Below are positions 18,183-27,291 of a stretch of DNA of 64,000 nt, in pieces; position 1 is the stretch's first letter, and each line of letters opens with the position of its first letter. The position numbers and the translations under genes were made by a program. Origin of the DNA: Gemella haemolysans ATCC 10379. GTDB taxonomy: Bacteria; Bacillota; Bacilli; Staphylococcales; Gemellaceae. The notes under the pieces are model-generated. The model saw nothing but the letters and a program-made list of their open reading frames with translations, had not been told where the DNA came from and ran no database searches. Where the stretch lies: NCBI RefSeq assembly GCF_000173915.1, contig NZ_ACDZ02000011.1:1-64000 (forward strand), read 5' to 3'.

Positions 18183-19142
18183 ATGAAACTAGGAATTGTT
18201 GGTTCTGGAATGATAGTGAAAGATTTCTTATCTTTTGCTCATGAACTTCCAGAAATTAAATTAGAAGCTATAACAGCTAGAAATATTGAAAATTTAAAAG
18301 AATTACAAAACAAATATAATATTAAAGAAATATATACTGATATTGATCTTTGTCTTGAAAATAAAGAGATTGATACGATTTATGTTGCAGTTCCAAATAA
18401 CTTGCATTATACAGTCGCTAAGAAGGCTCTAGAAGCTGGTAAAAATGTTATTTGCGAGAAACCTTTTACGTTAAAGTATGACGAAGCTGTAGAATTGTTT
18501 GGAATAGCTGAAGACAAAGGATTAATATTAATTGAAGCAATAACAAATCAATATCAAAAAAATTATCTTGATATAAAAGACAATATTGATAATATTGGAG
18601 AAATACGACTTGTTGAGTGTAATTTTTCTCAACTTTCTTCAAGATACGAAGCATTTAAAAATGGAGTAATAGCTCCAGTTTTTGATAAGAGTAAAGGTGG
18701 AGGAGTACTTGGAGATTTAAATATTTATAATATTCATTTTGTTGTTGGATTGTTTGATAAACCTAATAAAGTACATTATGCACCTAATATAGTCAATGAT
18801 GTGGATACTTCTGGTATTCTTCTATTAGAATATGATAACTTTAAAGTAGTGTGCATTGCAGCTAAAGATACTTTTAATAATAGTTATGTCAATATTCAAG
18901 GTGATCAAGGTATAATTAAAGTTATTGGTCCTACAAATGAAGTTCCTAATTACAGTATTCAAACAAAAGATAATTTTATAAATGAAAATAATAATATTCA
19001 TTCACACAGAATGTTTGCTGAGTTTAAAAAATTCGTTGAAGTTATAAATAATAAAGATTTTAAATTCATGAATAATCAAAAAGAACATACTTTAAATGTT
19101 ATGTATATTTATGAAAAAGCGAAAAAATTTATAGAAAACTAA
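18183..19142 (+). CDS. Gfo/Idh/MocA family oxidoreductase
   Basis: 319 residues from the ATG at 18183, which follows GGAGGG; an ATG at 18159 lacks an RBS. The N-terminal Rossmann motif is GIVGSGMIVKDFL. The family signature CEKPFTL is near residue 97, the Lys of EKP being the catalytic or NAD(P)-contacting residue. The C-terminal substrate domain includes GGGVLGDLNIYNIHF. It is an NAD(P)-dependent dehydrogenase of unknown sugar or related substrate. The GST-like gene follows at 16 bp. Confidence 0.88.
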   Translation: MKLGIVGSGMIVKDFLSFAHELPEIKLEAITARNIENLKELQNKYNIKEIYTDIDLCLENKEIDTIYVAVPNNLHYTVAKKALEAGKNVICEKPFTLKYDEAVELFGIAEDKGLILIEAITNQYQKNYLDIKDNIDNIGEIRLVECNFSQLSSRYEAFKNGVIAPVFDKSKGGGVLGDLNIYNIHFVVGLFDKPNKVHYAPNIVNDVDTSGILLLEYDNFKVVCIAAKDTFNNSYVNIQGDQGIIKVIGPTNEVPNYSIQTKDNFINENNNIHSHRMFAEFKKFVEVINNKDFKFMNNQKEHTLNVMYIYEKAKKFIEN

Positions 19143-19157
19143 AAAGGAGAAAATCAC

Positions 19158-20027
19158 ATGAAAAAATTTTTTAGTAAACCATTTGGAACAGAGGAGCAAC
19201 CTATAGAGAAAGGAAGATATAGATTGTTTTGGACTGCAGTCTGCCCATATGCACATAGAGCGGTTATAGCAAGAGAGATACTAGGGTTAGATGATGCGAT
19301 TAGTTTAGGAACATTGGATTATCGTCGTGGAGAAGAAGGATGGCAATTTAGCTTAGATAAAGATGGGTTAGATCCAGTTTTAAAACAATCAAAAATTAAA
19401 GATGTGTACTTAAATAGTGATTCAGATTATGAAGGACCGTATTCAGTGCCGGTACTTGTTGATGTAACTACAGGAAAAGTAGTTAGAAAAGAATCAGCTG
19501 AGTTACTTCATGAATTCGCGACAGTATTTAGTAAACTACATAAGAAAGACGGAATAGATTTATATCCTGAATATCTTGCTGATCAAATTGATGAGTGGAA
19601 TGAAAAATTAGCTGTAGCTATTAATGATGGTGTATATGGAATGGGATTTGCTGAAAGCCAAGAAAAATATGATGAGGCATTCGATAGATTCTTCGATATG
19701 ATGGATGTATTTGAGAAACGTTTATCAAATCAAAGATACTTCCATGGTAATACAATAACAGAAACAGATATTCGTTTCTATACTACTATGATTCGTTTTG
19801 ATGTCGTTTATTATGGATTATATTCTGCGAATAAAAAGAGAATTGAGGAATATCCTAACATTTTCAACTATTTAAAAGATTTATATCAAACACCAGGATT
19901 CGGCTCTACAACAGATTTTGAAGCAATTAAGGTCGGATATTATGTATCAGCAGGTAAAACTATTGTACCAAAAGGACCAGAAGTAGATAAGTGGAATCAA
20001 AGTCACGATAGAGGCAGATTCAAATAA
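19158..20027 (+). CDS. Glutathionyl-hydroquinone reductase-like GST (YqjG/ECM4 type)
   Basis: 289 residues. The Xi-class GST signature TAVCPYAHRAVIAREILGL near residues 27-46 holds the catalytic Cys in CPYAHR (family form CPWAHR). The helical C-terminal domain includes NQRYFHGNTITETDIRFY near 195. Family members reduce glutathionyl-(hydro)quinones in the cytosol. Whether this organism makes or imports glutathione is not visible here. RBS AAAGGAGA precedes it; likely co-transcribed with the oxidoreductase. Confidence 0.85.
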   Translation: MKKFFSKPFGTEEQPIEKGRYRLFWTAVCPYAHRAVIAREILGLDDAISLGTLDYRRGEEGWQFSLDKDGLDPVLKQSKIKDVYLNSDSDYEGPYSVPVLVDVTTGKVVRKESAELLHEFATVFSKLHKKDGIDLYPEYLADQIDEWNEKLAVAINDGVYGMGFAESQEKYDEAFDRFFDMMDVFEKRLSNQRYFHGNTITETDIRFYTTMIRFDVVYYGLYSANKKRIEEYPNIFNYLKDLYQTPGFGSTTDFEAIKVGYYVSAGKTIVPKGPEVDKWNQSHDRGRFK

Positions 20028-20032
20028 TAAAT

Positions 20033-20683
20033 ATGAAGATTATAGATGTAGAGGAATATAACTTCTCAAAAGAAAAACTTTTACAGTATGGATTTAAGGA
20101 AGAAGCGGAAAAACTAATATATCGAAAAGAAATTTTAGACAATAGTTTTCTAATAGAAATAGTATATGTTGATAGTCAATTTTTGATAGAAGTCTATGAT
20201 TTAGAATTTGATGAGATTTATTCATTATTTAGTGTAGATAGTGCTGTAGGTGAAACGGTTCAAAATATTAGAGAACATGTAGAGAAACTACTAAGTTCAA
20301 TATTAGGGTTAGCTGATGAATCAGGAAAAATAAGTTCAGAAATCATCGACTATTGTAATAATAAATACGGTGAAAATCATGTTAATCCTTTTAAAAAACA
20401 TCCCGATATATTGGCATTTATAAATGAAAAAAATAAATGGTATGCCTTGTTTCTGGATGTAGAATATAATAAATTGAATAAAAATACAGATATTACAACT
20501 AAAGTGAAAATTTCAAATGTAAAATATCCAACGGATAAAATATTAGAAATTATTGATAATAAAAATATTTTCCCAGCATATCATATGAATAAAAAGCATT
20601 GGATTAGTATAGTGTTAGATAAAAATATCAAATTGGAGACAATAAAAGAATTAATAGATATGAGCTATTCTTTAGTCAAATAA
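20033..20683 (+). CDS. MmcQ/YjbR family protein
   Basis: 216 residues. The C-terminal half (about 110-216) has the YjbR/CyaY-like pattern: a region around KHPDILAFINEKNKWYALFLDV, then VKISNVKYP, then ...FPAYHMNKKHWISIVLD. An N-terminal domain of about 100 residues precedes it. The family is loosely called DNA-binding; the function is not established. It starts 5 bp after the GST-like gene and ends with a strong terminator. Confidence 0.7.
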   Translation: MKIIDVEEYNFSKEKLLQYGFKEEAEKLIYRKEILDNSFLIEIVYVDSQFLIEVYDLEFDEIYSLFSVDSAVGETVQNIREHVEKLLSSILGLADESGKISSEIIDYCNNKYGENHVNPFKKHPDILAFINEKNKWYALFLDVEYNKLNKNTDITTKVKISNVKYPTDKILEIIDNKNIFPAYHMNKKHWISIVLDKNIKLETIKELIDMSYSLVK

Positions 20684-20689
20684 AATAAC

Positions 20690-20746
20690 AGGAACAACTA
20701 AAAATCAATTTGTAAAAATTATGATTTAGAGTTGTTCCTTTTTCTA
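20690..20746. terminator. Bidirectional terminator
   Basis: AGGAACAACT at 20690-20699 pairs with AGTTGTTCCT at 20730-20739, with an inner AAATCA/TGATTT pairing and a T-run. It separates the yjbR-like gene from the convergent two-component operon. Confidence 0.8.
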
Positions 20747-21097
20747 TTTATTGTATGCAATTATCAAGAATATTATTTGGAAAATAATAGAAATAATAAA
20801 GAAAAATCCAATATAAATCCCTAACGCACCAGAGATGATATATAATATAATATTTATAATTATTAAATAATTTTTCGTGAATTTTATTAATGAGATAACA
20901 ATATTAAAAATAATAGCTATTAAGAGCATAAAGTAGTGTGGTATTAGAAATGCAAGTAGCATTCCTAAACCAGCGCCTGCACTAGGACTGTCAGAATGGT
21001 TAATTTTTGATATTATACTTGTAAAGTATAGTATTGTTAGTGCTATGTATATAATTGACGAAAGTAATGATAATCTTATAGCGAGTTTTCTTGTCAT
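20744..21097 (-). CDS. Small integral membrane protein
   Basis: 117 residues with about four hydrophobic segments (starting IIYIALTILYF, GLGMLLAFLIPHYFML, YLIIINIILYII, GFFFIISIIFQII). It is immediately adjacent to the response-regulator stop, with AAGGATGG as RBS inside that gene, so it is the last gene of the ABC/two-component operon. No family recognised. It may assist the exporter or the sensor; that is inference. Confidence 0.6.
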   Translation of the reverse strand: MTRKLAIRLSLLSSIIYIALTILYFTSIISKINHSDSPSAGAGLGMLLAFLIPHYFMLLIAIIFNIVISLIKFTKNYLIIINIILYIISGALGIYIGFFFIISIIFQIIFLIIAYNK

Positions 21098-21697
21098 CTA
21101 AAGCCATCCTTCCTCGGTAGATTTTTTTACAGCTTCTGTTCTGTTTTTGCAGTTTAATTTTGTAAGAATGTTAGAAATATAATTCCTGATAGTTCCTTCC
21201 GATAAAAACAGTTCATTAGCAATCTCTTTATTTGGTAATCCTTCTTTAATTTTTAAAAGAATAATTTTTTCTTGATTTGTTAATGGATTGTGACTATTGA
21301 AGATATTTTCCATTAGTTCAGGTGAGTATTCTTTGTTACCTGCTAAGACGTTGTTAATTGTTTTCATAAGTTCATCTATTGAGCGATCTTTTAGTACATA
21401 GGCATCTACGTTATTTTTTATGGCGCGTTCAAAATATCCCATACGTTTAAAAGTTGTCACAATAATAACTTTACAATGTATATTATTACTACGAATGTAT
21501 TCTAGTACGTCTAGTCCTGTTGCTTCAGGCATTTCTACATCAAGTATAGCTACATCTATATCATTAGTAGAAATTAAATTTATTGCTTCTTTTCCATCTT
21601 TAGCTTGAAGTACACTCTCAACGCTATCTTCCATTGATAATAATGTTGACATTGCATCTCGTAACATACTTTGATCTTCAGCGATAAGTAATTTCAT
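21098..21697 (-). CDS. NarL/LuxR-family response regulator
   Basis: 199 residues. The receiver domain has acidic residues IAEDQ, phospho-acceptor Asp53 in [12 protein letters not shown] and Lys in YVLKDRS. The C-terminal LuxR helix-turn-helix is at about 135-199 ([25 protein letters not shown]...VKNYIS-like segment). RBS GGAGGA. It is coupled to the histidine kinase just upstream. It probably activates the ABC operon at the inverted repeats at 24579-24607. Confidence 0.92.
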   Translation of the reverse strand: MKLLIAEDQSMLRDAMSTLLSMEDSVESVLQAKDGKEAINLISTNDIDVAILDVEMPEATGLDVLEYIRSNNIHCKVIIVTTFKRMGYFERAIKNNVDAYVLKDRSIDELMKTINNVLAGNKEYSPELMENIFNSHNPLTNQEKIILLKIKEGLPNKEIANELFLSEGTIRNYISNILTKLNCKNRTEAVKKSTEEGWL

Positions 21698-21712
21698 ATT
21701 GTCCTCCTGTTG

Positions 21713-22801
21713 TTATTTACTGATTGTTACTTCGATAGTTGTGGGAGATTTTTTTGATATTATATTTATTACTCCATTAACTAGTTTAATTCTTTCTCTT
21801 ATAGATGAAAGTTCAGTTCCGTTAATATTTTCAAAACCATTACCGTTATCAGAGATAATAACAGTGTAGTTGCTATTAGATTCATTTATTTCAATATTGC
21901 ATTTATTAGCATTACTATGTTTAATGACATTATTCGTTAATTCTTTTAGTACCATTGTAATAGTCCATTCAACAAGCTGAGATGGTAGCGTAGTTATATT
22001 ATTCTCAATACCTAACGAAATATCAGCCATTGTCATTATATCTGAAATAACTTTTAATTCTTCATTAATACTTCTATATTTAAGCTTATTAATTATAGAT
22101 CGCGTTTCTGTCATAGAAGAACTACTGATTTCACTGATTTCTTTAAGTTCATTTCTGGCTGCTTCAATATTATTTTTTTCTAAATATTTTTCAGCTAGTT
22201 CTGCTTTTAATTTTAGCATAACAAAGGTATGGCCGATACTATCATGTAAGTCACGTCCAATTCTATTTCTTTCATTTTCAGCAAGTAGCAGATTAATATG
22301 TTCATTGTGTTTTAAACGCTCATTTTTTAGTTTATTTCTTTCATAGCCATATTTTTGGGTAAAATAAGTTATGATACATATGGAAGAAAAAATAAATAGG
22401 ATTATTCTATCTGCAATATTTATTTTGGGATTAGCAATCATATATAATGTTAGGGCATTTATTGTTATGAAAAAACTAATTGTTCTGTATGTAAAATACT
22501 TATCATGAAAATGCCAAACAAGTAGATTACTTAAATAAAAACTAAATAGAATGTTCGTTGGATATAAAACAATGGTCATGTAACTGATATAAGCAATTAA
22601 ATAAAACCATTCTATAAAAACAAGAACTCTATTTTTTGTATATAACATTCCTATATATGAAGCGATGGCGAGAATAGTTAAGGGTAATGTATATTTTGGA
22701 TAACTTCCACTAATAACATATACAAGTGGGAATATAAAAAATACCAAAGATAGATAAAACCCATAATTTCCCTTCAATAAATTTAGTAATTTTTTATACA
22801 T
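21713..22801 (-). CDS. Sensor histidine kinase (HisKA_3 type)
   Basis: 362 residues from the ATG at 22801 (AAGGAGG RBS; a longer start at 22831 has none). There are about five N-terminal membrane spans with little extracellular sequence. The HisKA_3 motif ENERNRIGRDLHDSIGH is near residue 185 with the phospho-His. The HATPase has ELTNNVIKHSNANK (N box) and DNGNGFENI (G box). This intramembrane-sensing layout is common in kinases that respond to cell-envelope or lipid stress. Partner of the adjacent NarL-type regulator. Confidence 0.9.
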   Translation of the reverse strand: MYKKLLNLLKGNYGFYLSLVFFIFPLVYVISGSYPKYTLPLTILAIASYIGMLYTKNRVLVFIEWFYLIAYISYMTIVLYPTNILFSFYLSNLLVWHFHDKYFTYRTISFFITINALTLYMIANPKINIADRIILFIFSSICIITYFTQKYGYERNKLKNERLKHNEHINLLLAENERNRIGRDLHDSIGHTFVMLKLKAELAEKYLEKNNIEAARNELKEISEISSSSMTETRSIINKLKYRSINEELKVISDIMTMADISLGIENNITTLPSQLVEWTITMVLKELTNNVIKHSNANKCNIEINESNSNYTVIISDNGNGFENINGTELSSIRERIKLVNGVINIISKKSPTTIEVTISK

Positions 22802-22838
22802 TTCAGCCTCCTTATTCTTTAATAATACCACAATAATC

Positions 22839-22869
22839 TAAGAGTGTGAATAATATATCCACACTCTTA
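22839..22869 (-). terminator. Hairpin between permease and kinase genes
   Basis: TAAGAGTGTG pairs with CACACTCTTA. On the minus strand no long T-run follows, so it may be a partial terminator or mRNA-processing hairpin that lowers kinase expression relative to the transporter. Confidence 0.5.
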
Positions 22870-22874
22870 TGTTA

Positions 22875-23615
22875 TTATTTTGATTCTCTTTTGTTTTTTA
22901 TTACCAATGTAGCAATTATACATGCAATTGAGTAGGCTAGAAGTATAGCTAGAGCTTTATAAGAGAAAATATCTTCTTTAATATATTTATTAACGAACTC
23001 TAATAGATAGTAGGTTGGTGTCAGTTTAGATATATTTTGTAACCATTCTGGGAAAAGATAAACAGGCCACCAAAGTCCTCCTAACATAGCAAGTCCTAGG
23101 TATAATATATTAGCAAGTAACGAAAGTTTTTCTTCTGATTTAATAAGGGATAGAAGTAATCCCATACCTAAAAATGTAATACTACCGATAAGCATAAGAA
23201 TAGCTGACATAAACCATTCACGAGCTGTCATATTAACGCCCCTAAAGATATGACCAACAGCAAATACAACAACTATTGATATAATAAATGTAATTATTAG
23301 ACGAATAAAACGAGCAAGGTAATATTCAGATATTTTTATAGGAGAATTATTTAATATGTGTAGATAATTATTTTTCTCATCCTCTTTTATTGAAATAGGA
23401 AGAGAAAATAAAGCGAAGCTTATACTGCTGAATGCGGTCATTGAAATAAGCATATCTTTTACTACGCGTACCTTTGTTTCAGGATCATCGAATTGCTGCA
23501 TTCCAGAAAATAGGATAAAGAAGATAACTGGAAAACCTAATCCCATAATAAAATTAGTTAAGTTTCTTTTTATGAATATAAATTCTATGTTTAATAAGTT
23601 GGTAAGATTTTTCAT
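22875..23615 (-). CDS. ABC-2 type transporter permease
   Basis: 246 residues with about six membrane spans (for example MGLGFPVIFFILFSGM, AFSSISFALFSLPISI, FIISIVVVFAVG, ILMLIGSITFLGMG). The N-terminus is a short cytosolic segment. It overlaps the ATPase gene stop by one base (TAATG) and has a GGAGGAG RBS, so the two are translationally coupled. Order ATPase-permease-kinase-regulator is the same as yvfRSTU of Bacillus. An exporter of peptide or lipid-active compounds is likely. Confidence 0.85.
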   Translation of the reverse strand: MKNLTNLLNIEFIFIKRNLTNFIMGLGFPVIFFILFSGMQQFDDPETKVRVVKDMLISMTAFSSISFALFSLPISIKEDEKNNYLHILNNSPIKISEYYLARFIRLIITFIISIVVVFAVGHIFRGVNMTAREWFMSAILMLIGSITFLGMGLLLSLIKSEEKLSLLANILYLGLAMLGGLWWPVYLFPEWLQNISKLTPTYYLLEFVNKYIKEDIFSYKALAILLAYSIACIIATLVIKNKRESK

Positions 23616-24514
23616 TATTTCTCTCCTCCGTTATCTTTAGTTGTTATAAAAATACTATCTAATAAAGTTCTATTTTGAATTTCAATTTCTTTAAACGTGC
23701 AACCAGCTTGGTGTAATATGTTCCATATTTCATCCGGTTTCTTTGTTAAGAAATTAATATTATCTGTTTTTATTTCTAAATTATTTATAATATCACTATC
23801 TTTCAATAAATTTAGATATTTTATAGGTAGTGTGAAGTATTTTTCAATTTCTTCAGCACGCATAGCATGTGGAGTAGTATCACGAACTAGTTTCCCTTTA
23901 TTTAGAACTAAGATTCTATCTGCTGTATGTTCTACTTCTTCAATGTAGTGTGATGAATAAATAATAGTTAAACCTTTATTTTTTAAGTTATTCACAATTT
24001 CCCAAAATCTGATACGTGTTGATGTATCCATTCCAGCTGTTGGTTCATCTAAGAAAATTAATTTTGGTCTTCCTATTAATGTAATAATAAAAGATAATAA
24101 TCTTTTTTGCCCACCTGATAATTTAGAAGCGAAATTATCTTTTTGAGACTCATCAAATCTTAAAAGTGCATCGATTTCTTCATTTGTTAATGGATTCTTA
24201 TATAATTTCTGTATAAAATCTAGTAGTTCTTTTACTTTTAGTTTTTCAGGAACAACATTTTCCTGAGAAAGTATGTTAAGAAATTCTTTTAGTTTTTGGT
24301 TGCCCGGATTTAGAGAATTAATTTTTATTGATCCTGAATTGATAAATTTATTTCCTAATAGACAATTCATTAGGGTAGTCTTACCAGCTCCATTAGGTCC
24401 AATTAAAGCAATGCATTCACCAGAATTCACTTCAAAAGAAATATCATTTAAGATGTTTTTCCCTTTAATTGTTTTTGTTATATTTTTTACTTTTATAATA
24501 TTATTTAATGACAT
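23615..24514 (-). CDS. ABC transporter ATP-binding protein
   Basis: 299 residues. Walker A ALIGPNGAGKTTLMN is near residue 40, signature KLSGGQKRLLSF near 130, Walker B LIFLDEPTAGMD near 152, and the H-loop in IIYSSHYIEEVEH. The C-terminal 90 residues (after about 210) are the extension usual in exporter ATPases of the drug/peptide type. The start at 24514 has GGAGAGGTG upstream. First gene of the five-gene operon. Confidence 0.9.
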   Translation of the reverse strand: MSLNNIIKVKNITKTIKGKNILNDISFEVNSGECIALIGPNGAGKTTLMNCLLGNKFINSGSIKINSLNPGNQKLKEFLNILSQENVVPEKLKVKELLDFIQKLYKNPLTNEEIDALLRFDESQKDNFASKLSGGQKRLLSFIITLIGRPKLIFLDEPTAGMDTSTRIRFWEIVNNLKNKGLTIIYSSHYIEEVEHTADRILVLNKGKLVRDTTPHAMRAEEIEKYFTLPIKYLNLLKDSDIINNLEIKTDNINFLTKKPDEIWNILHQAGCTFKEIEIQNRTLLDSIFITTKDNGGEK

Positions 24515-24528
24515 TTAGATCACCTCTC

Positions 24529-24607
24529 CTTTGATAATTAAATTATATCAAAGTAGGAGAGTGTCTTTTAGTAGGTAATGTCATAAAGTAATATGACAAA
24601 TGTCATA
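24529..24607 (-). promoter_or_regulatory. Promoter and operator of the ABC/two-component operon
   Basis: On the minus strand a TATAAT (-10) occupies 24542-24547, with no good -35, as in activator-dependent promoters. Upstream, TGTCATA at 24579-24585 and TATGACA at 24592-24598 form a 7-6-7 inverted repeat, and a further TGTCAT at 24601-24606 makes a second pair (ATGACA-AA-TGTCAT). CTTTGATA/TATCAAAG (24529-24536 and 24546-24553) forms another perfect inverted repeat overlapping the -10 and the start of the RBS. The response regulator at 21098-21697 is the natural candidate binder. Confidence 0.6.
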
Positions 24608-24619
24608 AAAAATAGACTT

Positions 24620-24797
24620 AAGGGGCGAACCCAAAAGCCCTAAATTTTAACAAAGTGTATATGAAAACTCATAGACGCAGTGGTTTATTGATATCTAAAT
24701 ACGCTTTATAAAAGCTTTTTAGATATCTAATAAACTTTGTGGGGGTGACTCGACAAAATCGATTTCTTCAAAATCATGATTTTTGAATCACTCCCTT
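24620..24797 (-). repeat. 178-bp MITE-like element, copy B
   Basis: Reverse-complement copy of 16888-17065, with the same length and the same two internal hairpins. The flanks extend the end pairing (GACTT on the left, AAGTC on the right). It lies between the ABC operon promoter and the convergent end of the SDR-like gene, where the structure could terminate transcription. Confidence 0.8.
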
Positions 24798-24814
24798 TAA
24801 GTCGGTGTATATAG

Positions 24815-25414
24815 TTATTTCATGTCTTTTATTTCAATAATAGTTGAATCAGTATTGTTAAGAATAGATTTAACTACTGACTTTGCTACTTTTTCAACTG
24901 GAAGAGGATAAACATTTTTGAAAAATGGCATACCTAATTTTGAAAAGAATTTAATCGGTAATATATTGAAATAAGAGGTAAGTCTGTCTTTACCGTATAT
25001 AAGACCTGGGCGTACTATTAGGTAATCTAGTTTTGAATCTTTTACTAATATTTCTCCAGCAACCTTGCTTTCAATATATTGTCTGAAGCCACCGTTTGCA
25101 GAAAAGTAGACGAGTTTATTGATATTGTGTTTTTGACATAATTTAATTGTCTGTTCCACACTTTCTGTATTTAGTTTAGAATATAGATTTTTATTTTTAA
25201 TTGTTCCAATTAAATGAATGACTATATCGTAGCATTCTTTAATCATTATATTATCAAAATCAAAAATATCTCCTTGTATCCATGTTACTTCTTCTCTAGT
25301 GATAGAGTGGTTTTGTGCTCTAGATAAGTAGCTAACTTTTACTTTGTTTTCTGTGAATTCTTTAATTAATGCTTGGCCTACAAAGCCATTACCACCGATC
25401 AGTAATATGTTCAT
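24815..25414 (-). CDS. NAD(P)-binding epimerase/SDR-like protein
   Basis: 199 residues. N-terminal Rossmann motif LLIGGNGFVGQALI (GxxGxxG) at 4-17, then IVIHLIGTIKNK, LVYFSANGG and YLIVRPGLIYGKDR (atypical SDR, NDUFA9/YfcH-like). It is shorter than classical epimerases (about 300), as is usual for atypical SDR proteins that bind cofactor without clear catalysis. RBS AGAGGT. Monocistronic. Substrate unknown. Confidence 0.75.
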   Translation of the reverse strand: MNILLIGGNGFVGQALIKEFTENKVKVSYLSRAQNHSITREEVTWIQGDIFDFDNIMIKECYDIVIHLIGTIKNKNLYSKLNTESVEQTIKLCQKHNINKLVYFSANGGFRQYIESKVAGEILVKDSKLDYLIVRPGLIYGKDRLTSYFNILPIKFFSKLGMPFFKNVYPLPVEKVAKSVVKSILNNTDSTIIEIKDMK

Positions 25415-25540
25415 AAATACCTCTTGTTGAAAATTATATTTGTTTTAAATAATAACATAACTTAAAACTCAAGTAAATTTATTTAAACTAATGAATAAAA
25501 GATGATATAATAGTATCAATTTAAAAAGGAGTGTGATTGA

Positions 25541-26395
25541 ATGAAAGTAGGTTTAGTATTAGAAGGTGGAGCAATGAGAGGACTATTTACAGCTGGTGTC
25601 CTTGACGTGTTCTTGGAAAATAATATAGAGGTTACAGATATCGTAGGTGTTTCAGCAGGAACGCTGTTTGGAGTGAATTATGTTTCTAAGCAACCTAAAA
25701 GAGCACTTCGTTACAATGTTAATTATATAAATGATAAGAGATATATGAGTTTAAAAAGTTGGATAAAAACTGGAAACTTGATTAATAAGGATTTTACATA
25801 TTATAAACTTCCTTTTCAACTTGATGTATTTGATAATAAAACGTTTAAAGAATCAAATACAAATTTTTATGCGACAGTAACTAATATTGAAAATGGGGAA
25901 GCGGAGTTTATAAAAATCCATGATCCTTATCTGCAAATGGAGACTTTAAGAGCCACTTCTGCATTACCATTTATTTCAGAAATAATAGAAGTAGATGGAA
26001 AAAAATATCTTGATGGAGGAATAGCAAATAGTATACCTATAGATTTTTTTGAAAAACAAAATTACGATAAAATAATTGTTATACTAACAAGACCCATCAC
26101 ATATAGAAAGAAAAGATCAACAAGTATACAATTTAAAATGTTCTATAAAAATTATCCTCATCTAGTTGAAAAATTAGAAAATAGATACAAACATTATAAT
26201 GAAACAGTAGAGAAAATAATTGAGTTAGAAAAACAAGGGAAAGTATTTGTCATAAGACCTAGTGAAGATATTAACGTAAAGCGACTTGAAAAAGATATTG
26301 AAAAACTAAACCACGTGTATAATTTAGGGGTAAAAGATGGAAATCATATAATAGAAGATTTAAAAGAATATATAAGTTATAAAGGAGATAAATAA
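25541..26395 (+). CDS. Patatin-like phospholipase
   Basis: 284 residues. The patatin signature is complete: oxyanion motif [13 protein letters not shown] at about 8-20, nucleophile elbow GVSAGT near 37-42 with Ser, and catalytic Asp in DGGIAN near 156-161. This is the RssA/YjjU-like cytosolic lipid acyl hydrolase family. RBS AAGGAG. It is followed by msrB after 1 bp, so they share a transcript. Confidence 0.9.
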   Translation: MKVGLVLEGGAMRGLFTAGVLDVFLENNIEVTDIVGVSAGTLFGVNYVSKQPKRALRYNVNYINDKRYMSLKSWIKTGNLINKDFTYYKLPFQLDVFDNKTFKESNTNFYATVTNIENGEAEFIKIHDPYLQMETLRATSALPFISEIIEVDGKKYLDGGIANSIPIDFFEKQNYDKIIVILTRPITYRKKRSTSIQFKMFYKNYPHLVEKLENRYKHYNETVEKIIELEKQGKVFVIRPSEDINVKRLEKDIEKLNHVYNLGVKDGNHIIEDLKEYISYKGDK

Positions 26396-26396
26396 A

Positions 26397-26867
26397 ATGA
26401 GTGAAGAAATTAAAATTAATCCAGAAGAATTTGAAAGAAAATCAAAAGATGAATTGAAAAAAGAATTATCGGATTTAGAATATGCAGTTACTATGGAGAG
26501 TGCAACTGAGAGTCCATATACTGGACAATATTGGGATAGTTTTGAAGAAGGAATATATGTAGATATAACAACAGGTGAACCATTATTTTCTTCGAAAGAT
26601 AAATTTAGATCTCAGTGCGGATGGCCAAGTTTTTCTAAACCAATAGAAAAAGAAGTTACTAGATATTACAAAGATAATTCACATTATGTAGAAAGAATAG
26701 AAGTAAGAAGTAGAGTAGGAGATGCTCATTTAGGGCATGTATTTCCTGATGGTCCTACTGAGTTGGGAGGACTTAGATACTGCATTAATAGTGCGTCAAT
26801 AAGATTTATTAAGAAAGAAGATTTAGAAAAAGAAGGATATATAGAAATGAAAAAACTATTTGAATAA
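26397..26867 (+). CDS. msrB: Peptide methionine-R-sulfoxide reductase
   Basis: 156 residues, typical for a stand-alone MsrB. Motifs: CGWPSF near residue 75, then [14 protein letters not shown] near 103-116, and [15 protein letters not shown] near 127-140 with the catalytic Cys of RYCIN. It reduces the R-sulfoxide of methionine in proteins, using thioredoxin. A GGAG at the end of the upstream patatin-like gene serves as RBS. A terminator follows. Confidence 0.93.
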   Translation: MSEEIKINPEEFERKSKDELKKELSDLEYAVTMESATESPYTGQYWDSFEEGIYVDITTGEPLFSSKDKFRSQCGWPSFSKPIEKEVTRYYKDNSHYVERIEVRSRVGDAHLGHVFPDGPTELGGLRYCINSASIRFIKKEDLEKEGYIEMKKLFE

Positions 26868-26877
26868 ATTTATAATA

Positions 26878-26925
26878 CATTGGGATAATTGATATAGTGT
26901 ATCGATTGTCTCAATGATTTTATTT
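26878..26925 (+). terminator. Terminator after msrB
   Basis: A long stem from CATTG at 26878 to CAATG at 26916, with a few G-U pairs, and a following T-rich tail. Confidence 0.75.
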
Positions 26926-27291
26926 AAAATAATGTTATTTTTGGTATATTTATACTAATAGAAAGTTAGTTAAATAATAACAGTGTCATAACAGTTATAT
27001 AAAGGATTTTAAATACTATTTTAAAATCAAAGCTCATTATTTAGCGTTTTCATAACTTTTGCATCAGTATTTGAAATTTAGGTTTTTGAAAATAATAAGA
27101 AAAATAATTGAAATTGTATGAAACGAAAATGGCTGTATTAGTACTAGAGTTCACAAAATGTCCACAAATTGAATAAGAAAAATATTGTCTTAATAATATG
27201 GTTGGGGTACACTAAGAGTGTAACAAATAGTTTAATTAATAAATTTATTTATCACATATTATAATAAAAATTTTTAAGGAGTGACATTAAT
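26926..27291 (+). promoter_or_regulatory. Upstream regulatory region of pflB
   Basis: About 360 bp without a gene. It contains a direct repeat GTTCACAAA / GTCCACAAA (27149-27157 and 27160-27168) with an 11-bp period, reminiscent of TTCACAA half-sites of redox regulator Rex. A region near 27033-27055 has a degenerate cre-like sequence on the minus strand. No clear consensus promoter. Such a long leader is common for pfl genes controlled by redox and sugar state. Confidence 0.4.
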
